NCBI GenBank assembly: GCA_905236465.1
Contig: CAJOQA010000280.1
Span: forward strand, 1-12,358
DNA: 12,358 nucleotides
Source of the DNA: an uncultured Treponema sp.
GTDB taxonomy: Bacteria; Spirochaetota; Spirochaetia; Treponematales; Treponemataceae
Direction of reading: 5' to 3'
Positions 9,165 to 12,358 of this stretch are shown one piece after another; the first letter of the stretch is position 1; every line of letters starts with the position of its first letter. The notes under the pieces were generated by a model. The model was not told the DNA's origin, ran no database searches, and saw nothing but the letters and a program-made list of their open reading frames with translations. The translations under genes and the position numbers were made by a program.

Positions 9165-10174
9165 TATGCTCTATTATATACCAGTTTTTCTAAAAAAACA
9201 GTGTCAAAATAAAAAGAGGCAGCCTCTTTTAACTCCTTCATGCAAGGGCAGTCTAGCTTTGCATAGTCAGCAAATGCATCTATTTCATCCTGCAAACTTT
9301 TCATTTCCTTTGCGCAGTCCGCAAAATGCCTTGCTAATGTATATTCGGCACAAGTTGAGTTAAAGAACATAGTGCAGGCTGCAGTTAGCAATGGTTCAGG
9401 CAGACATTTCCAAGAAGAAAATTCAGGTTCTGCTGTTAAGCCATACTTTTCTAGCAAAGCAAAGCCTTCTTTTATTGCCCCGCAAAGCAAAGAAACTAGG
9501 TCTTTGCGGCCACTAAGCTCATAATTATCAGCATTACAAGCAAATAGAGCGTTTGCGGCGGCAGCTTGTATTAGGGCATGGGTCTTCAGCCAAGAGTCAG
9601 CGTGAAAAGAAAGGGAAAGGTCAAAACCGCACCGGTAAAGGAGCGTTTTTAAGGCTAAGAGCCGCTCTGTCTTTTTACCTGAAAATTCCCCACAGGCAGA
9701 AGGCCTAAACATCTTTTCAAAGGAATTCCCCATCATGCAAAAAATTCCCTCGTCAGTCTGATAGCCACCGGCAGATATGGCACAAAAGGCCATATTTTCT
9801 CTTCCCAAAGCCTTTTCCAAGTCAGCAAAGCCCATAAAGGCGATAGTCATAAAAACAAGGGGGCAGTTAGGATTTTTTTTGCTCAAAAGGACTAAATCTT
9901 CTAAAATGGGGTATACTTCTAGCCTGGATGTCGCCACGAAGATAAAATCAAATGGGCGGTTTATAAGGGGCTTGCTCTTTGTGTATGCTTCTATAAAAAC
10001 GGTAGAGGAAGACAGGCTTTGGCCGTCTATTAAAGTAATTCCGCAGTCATTTATCCAAGAAGCTGTAACTGCATCTGAGCAAAAGGAAACGCTATGACCG
10101 CACAAAGAAAGCCTGGCGGCAAGAATTTGAGACTGGGTGTTAGAGCCAAAAATCAGAATATTGTATTTTTTCAT
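9164..10174 (-). CDS. ApbA/PanE (ketopantoate reductase)-like dehydrogenase, divergent
   Basis: A 336-residue cytoplasmic protein resembling the ketopantoate reductase family, which reduces 2-oxo acids with NADPH. The N-terminus forms a Rossmann beta-alpha-beta unit (ILIFGSNTQSQILAARLSLCG, split here as ILIFG at 6-10 and ARLSLCGHSV at 20-29). The family's GxGxxG turn is altered to G10-S-N-T-Q-S15. FIFVATS (about 77-83) matches the second strand region. K197 in SWLKTHALIQ aligns with the catalytic lysine of PanE, followed by the Ala/Asn-rich helix typical of the C-terminal all-helical domain. An AAGGA ribosome site (10180-10184) lies 5 bases before the ATG, which overlaps the upstream stop as ATGA. 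True ketopantoate reductase activity is doubtful, since the glycine motif is degenerate and no pantothenate genes are nearby. It may be a homologue acting on another substrate, possibly with the hydrolase encoded just before it. Confidence 0.75.
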   Translation of the reverse strand: MKKYNILIFGSNTQSQILAARLSLCGHSVSFCSDAVTASWINDCGITLIDGQSLSSSTVFIEAYTKSKPLINRPFDFIFVATSRLEVYPILEDLVLLSKKNPNCPLVFMTIAFMGFADLEKALGRENMAFCAISAGGYQTDEGIFCMMGNSFEKMFRPSACGEFSGKKTERLLALKTLLYRCGFDLSLSFHADSWLKTHALIQAAAANALFACNADNYELSGRKDLVSLLCGAIKEGFALLEKYGLTAEPEFSSWKCLPEPLLTAACTMFFNSTCAEYTLARHFADCAKEMKSLQDEIDAFADYAKLDCPCMKELKEAASFYFDTVFLEKLVYNRA

Positions 10175-10758
10175 ACAAATCCTTGTAAAGCAAAAGATTG
10201 CATAAAGGCAGCAGTTTTTTGCATAACATCATGCAAAACATTCAAATCTTCTAAAACATTTCCACCTTCAAGGGAATGGTTTGCATTTTGGTAAAGGTCA
10301 AGCGGAAGATTGCGCTCTTTACAAAAACTTTCTACTAAATTCCCCTTTATCCAGGGGTCACTGCCAGCAGCAAATACATGGGCCTTTTGAAAGTTGCAAG
10401 AAAATGTACGCTCTAGGGGGGTATACAAAATATGGGCTGACTTTTGGGTAGCACTTTCCTTTAGAAAAGCCTCGCAAACCTTTACCGCAGCATAAGTCCC
10501 AATGCTTTTTGAAATAAACAAAATATGGCTAAAGGGTGAAAAATCAAAATCAGAAAAAAAATCCCGAGCCTGGTCAAAAACCATATCTTCAGCCTGAAAA
10601 AGCAGTTTTTCAGATTTTAAAAGCCCTGACGGAATATTTTTATAGCTAACTTCAATAATCTCAAAATCATACGAGGCAGCTAGTTTTTTTGCATAATACA
10701 AGAGGGGCTTGTCGCAATGGTAGCCCACTCCAGGGAAAACAAGGGCAACTTTTTTCAT
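10171..10758 (-). CDS. Small alpha/beta-hydrolase-fold protein, first gene of the operon
   Basis: A 195-residue cytoplasmic protein with a compact alpha/beta-hydrolase fold. The first strand reads VALVFPGVGYHCDKP (4-18). The nucleophile elbow is S83-K-S85-I-G87, with S85 as the likely nucleophile and Ser in the first position, where GxSxG enzymes have Gly. D134 (AAGSDPW) and H161 (NANHSLEGG) sit where the acid and base of the triad are expected. There is no signal peptide and no lid-sized insertion. Substrate unknown; esterase, thioesterase or amidase activity are all possible. Its stop overlaps the next gene's start (ATGA), so the two are probably co-translated. The ATG at 10758 has no Shine-Dalgarno: the six bases before it are AGCAGT, and a -10 box sits directly upstream, which predicts a leaderless mRNA. 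The fold is fairly sure; the function is not known. Confidence 0.8.
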   Translation of the reverse strand: MKKVALVFPGVGYHCDKPLLYYAKKLAASYDFEIIEVSYKNIPSGLLKSEKLLFQAEDMVFDQARDFFSDFDFSPFSHILFISKSIGTYAAVKVCEAFLKESATQKSAHILYTPLERTFSCNFQKAHVFAAGSDPWIKGNLVESFCKERNLPLDLYQNANHSLEGGNVLEDLNVLHDVMQKTAAFMQSFALQGFV

Positions 10759-10764
10759 ACTGCT

Positions 10765-10793
10765 ATTTTAATACATAGACAGATTGATAACAA
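10765..10793 (-). promoter_or_regulatory. Predicted sigma-70-type promoter of the six-gene operon, leaderless
   Basis: On the minus strand, TTGTTA (-35, 10793-10788) and TAAAAT (-10, 10770-10765) are separated by 17 bp. With the last -10 base as position -7, the predicted +1 is 10758, exactly the A of the hydrolase ATG. The -35 box overlaps the opposing promoter's -35 box by two bases. This was read from sequence only. Confidence 0.65.
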
Positions 10794-10812
10794 GGGGATT
10801 ATGTACTATAAT
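10784..10812 (+). promoter_or_regulatory. Predicted sigma-70-type promoter of the YczE-like gene, leaderless
   Basis: TTGATA (-35, 10784-10789) and a perfect TATAAT (-10, 10807-10812) are separated by 17 bp. The predicted +1 is 10819, the A of the ATG beginning MKFSLG. The upstream in-frame ATG at 10801 lies between the -35 and -10 boxes, so it would not be transcribed from this promoter. Confidence 0.7.
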
Positions 10813-10818
10813 GGTCTA

Positions 10819-11484
10819 ATGAAATTTTCACTCGGTCAAAATTTTTGGAAGAAATTCTTCTGCATGTTTTTCGGAATCCTTTTTATGGGATTTTTCCTTT
10901 CTTTCTTGATTATGGTAAACTGGGGGTCTGACCCCTACACTTTTCAGAACAAGAATATCTGTAGCAGGTTTGGCATTAGCTTGGGCAACTGGCAGTTAGC
11001 CTTTAATGCTATTCTCTTTATTTTTGTCCTGATTGCCGATAGAAAACTTATAGGTTTTGGCACAATCTTTAACTGGGTTATGATTGGCTATACCGCTGAC
11101 TTTTTCTGCTGGCTGTGGAAAAACAAGCTTCCGCCCGAAGTCTTTAGCGGAGAAATTATCTGGCTAAAAATCATTATCTTTGCCATCGGGATATTGGGCT
11201 TTGTTATAAGTGCATCTTTTTATATGAATGCCCAACTAGGTCTTTCCCCCTACGATGCAGTTGCCATGCTGTGGGGACGTTTAGTAAGCAAAAGAATTCC
11301 AAGTCCGCTTGCAAGGATAATTTACGACCTGACAGCTGTCCTCGTAGGTATTCTTATTACAATCGGAACTGACATTCAGATAAAGACTTCCCTTCCTGGC
11401 TCCATAATCTTAGGGCTCACCTTAGGCCCCATGATTTCAATAGTCGGGAAATTCATGAACACGCATATTCTTAAGATGAAATAA
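10819..11484 (+). CDS. YczE/YitT-like integral membrane protein
   Basis: A 221-residue polytopic membrane protein, starting at the ATG at 10819. Hydrophobic segments lie at about 12-34, 57-74, 80-98, 113-136, 167-185 and 192-211, giving five or six membrane spans. GFGTIFNWVMIGYTADF (about 79-95), WGSDPY (35-40) and LGLSPYDAVAM (about 140-150) are the kind of Gly/Asp/Pro motifs seen in the YczE/YyaS/YitT membrane family, whose transported substrate or role is not established. The start was chosen because MKFSLGQNFWKK is a natural cytosolic N-terminus and the predicted transcription start coincides with it. In-frame ATGs at 10717 and 10801 are upstream of, or inside, the promoter. No Shine-Dalgarno precedes the chosen start. 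It is divergent from the c-di-GMP operon and convergent with the glutamine synthetase gene, apparently a single-gene unit. Confidence 0.85.
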   Translation: MKFSLGQNFWKKFFCMFFGILFMGFFLSFLIMVNWGSDPYTFQNKNICSRFGISLGNWQLAFNAILFIFVLIADRKLIGFGTIFNWVMIGYTADFFCWLWKNKLPPEVFSGEIIWLKIIIFAIGILGFVISASFYMNAQLGLSPYDAVAMLWGRLVSKRIPSPLARIIYDLTAVLVGILITIGTDIQIKTSLPGSIILGLTLGPMISIVGKFMNTHILKMK

Positions 11485-11502
11485 ATTTTGGGAGCTTCGA
11501 CC

Positions 11503-11529
11503 GCGCCCAGCAAGTAGACTGCTGAGCGC
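11503..11529. terminator. GC-rich hairpin between convergent genes, possible bidirectional terminator
   Basis: GCGCCCAGCA (11503-11512) and TGCTGAGCGC (11520-11529) form a 10-position stem with a 7-base loop. In minus-strand RNA every position pairs, one as a U-G wobble. In plus-strand RNA that position is a C-A mismatch, so the hairpin suits the glutamine synthetase transcript better. An outer 8-bp inverted repeat, GGAGCTTC (11491-11498) with GAAGCTCC (11553-11560), encloses it. No clear T-run follows on either strand, so this is not a textbook intrinsic terminator. Confidence 0.4.
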
Positions 11530-11538
11530 AAGTGCCCG

Positions 11539-12358
11539 TTACTTTATAAACAGAAGCTCCTCATAGCTTGGGAAGGGCTTGTAGCCTTCTCCCAACAGGG
11601 GTTCAATTTCATCAGCAACAGCCCGGGTCTCTGCCATAGCTGGCAAAACAACATCCGCGTAGGCCTTTGCAATAGCCATGCTGTCTCCCGAATGCTTTGC
11701 ATTCAGATGCTTTTTCGCAAGGTCATCTTCTTTTGCAGCAAGCTCATCAACCAAGGCTGAAAGCTTAGAAATAAGGTTTGTCTCAGCTGAAAGTTTTGCA
11801 GAAGGAACTAAGTTCTTTATCTGAGCTGCGGTTTTTCCAACAGCCTCCATGTACTTGAATGCTGCGGGCAGAATATCCTTGTTTATCATCTCAAGCATGG
11901 TCTGAACCTCTATGTTCAAAACCTGACAGTATTTTTCAAGTTTGATTTCATAGTGCTCCTTCATCTCGTTTTCCGTATAGACACCCATCTCGGTGTAGAG
12001 CTTTATATTTTTGGGGTCCAGATAGTGTGTCATTGCATCAGGCAAAGTCTTAAGGTTTAAAAGACCACGGCTTTCAGCTTCTTTTATCCAGCTTGCATCG
12101 TAGCCGTTACCGTTGAAAATAATCCTCCAGTGGGCGGTTATCTCCCTCTTTATAAGGGCAGACACTGCGCTCTCAAAGTCACTGGCCTTTTCAAGTTCAT
12201 CGGCAAACTGCTTGAGTGTATAGGCAACAATTGCATCCAAGGCTGTGTTAGGACCTGAAATGCTAAGGCTAGAGCCTACGCTGCGGAATTCAAAGCGGTT
12301 ACCGGTAAAGGCAAAGGGGCTGGTTCTGTTGCGGTCAGTTGAATCTTTTGGAATAGAA
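11539..12358 (-). CDS. glnN: Glutamine synthetase type III, C-terminal part (5' end beyond window)
   Basis: This is the C-terminal 272 residues of a type III glutamine synthetase, the cytoplasmic enzyme that makes glutamine from glutamate, ammonia and ATP. The frame stays open to the right edge, so the start is outside the window; full-length family members are roughly 700 residues. The visible N-terminal part carries IPKDSTDRNRTSPFAFTGNR followed by FEFRSVGSS, the active-site substrate and nucleotide-binding segment characteristic of this type. The remainder (from about ALDAIVAYTLKQFADELE) is the long helical C-terminal extension specific to type III enzymes, ending in SYEELLFIK. The visible part has no frameshift or internal stop. 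The gene is convergent with the membrane protein gene, with 54 bp between stops. Glutamine synthetases are commonly nitrogen-regulated, but the promoter is not in view. Confidence 0.93.
   Translation of the reverse strand, partial: SIPKDSTDRNRTSPFAFTGNRFEFRSVGSSLSISGPNTALDAIVAYTLKQFADELEKASDFESAVSALIKREITAHWRIIFNGNGYDASWIKEAESRGLLNLKTLPDAMTHYLDPKNIKLYTEMGVYTENEMKEHYEIKLEKYCQVLNIEVQTMLEMINKDILPAAFKYMEAVGKTAAQIKNLVPSAKLSAETNLISKLSALVDELAAKEDDLAKKHLNAKHSGDSMAIAKAYADVVLPAMAETRAVADEIEPLLGEGYKPFPSYEELLFIK

Noticed and set aside
9173..9207. Internal promoter before the EAL gene: TTGACA (9207-9202) and TATAAT (9178-9173) on the minus strand
   Set aside because: Both boxes are perfect but the spacer is 23 bp, too long for standard sigma-70 recognition. 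An extended -10 reading (TGG before TATATA) is conceivable but not enough to call.
10717..10818. Longer N-terminus for the YczE-like protein from in-frame ATGs at 10717 or 10801
   Set aside because: The 10717 start would overlap the hydrolase gene and add a non-membrane peptide unlike the family. The 10801 ATG lies between the -35 and -10 boxes of the predicted promoter; a GGGG before it is only 3 bases away.
11539..12240. A separate 233-residue protein starting at TTG 12240
   Set aside because: The frame stays open to the right edge and the upstream part carries the glutamine synthetase III active-site motif, so this is an internal codon of a longer gene.

Overview
The window looks like chromosomal DNA from a spirochaete, most likely Treponema. 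It has moderate-to-low G+C, Gram-negative style two-membrane-segment sensors, large hybrid histidine kinases with a spirochaete/clostridia-like PAS and HPt make-up, cyclic-di-GMP enzymes and a type III glutamine synthetase. The genus is inferred from protein style only, with no marker gene. No tRNA, rRNA, CRISPR array or insertion sequence was seen, and no gene-free stretch exceeds 300 bases.

Layout: bases 1-10758 hold six genes on the minus strand, packed with at most 12 bp between them and three of the five junctions overlapping, so they read as one operon. In transcription order they are a small alpha/beta-hydrolase-fold protein, an ApbA/PanE-like dehydrogenase, a membrane EAL phosphodiesterase with two periplasmic SBP_bac_3 domains, a membrane hybrid histidine kinase with a CHASE-like sensor, a soluble REC-HisKA-HATPase-REC-HPt hybrid kinase, and a REC-HD-GYP response regulator cut by the left edge. 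Bases 10819-11484 hold a plus-strand YczE/YitT-like membrane protein, divergent from the operon. Bases 11539-12358 hold the C-terminal part of glutamine synthetase III (minus strand), cut by the right edge and convergent with the membrane protein.

How the genes may work together (inference): the membrane kinase has HK and REC domains but no HPt. The soluble kinase has an HPt. The last gene is a REC with an HD-GYP output. That is the part list of a phosphorelay ending in c-di-GMP hydrolysis. The EAL protein provides a second, ligand-sensing c-di-GMP hydrolase, and its GGDEF domain is degenerate. The visible operon therefore only degrades c-di-GMP. The two enzymes at its head are translationally linked to the signalling genes and could make or process a sensed metabolite.

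The most striking non-coding feature is the 60-bp divergent intergenic region at 10759-10818. Two near-consensus sigma-70-type promoters sit back to back with overlapping -35 boxes and 17-bp spacers. Both place the predicted +1 exactly on the A of the first ATG, and neither ATG has a well-placed Shine-Dalgarno, which predicts two leaderless transcripts.
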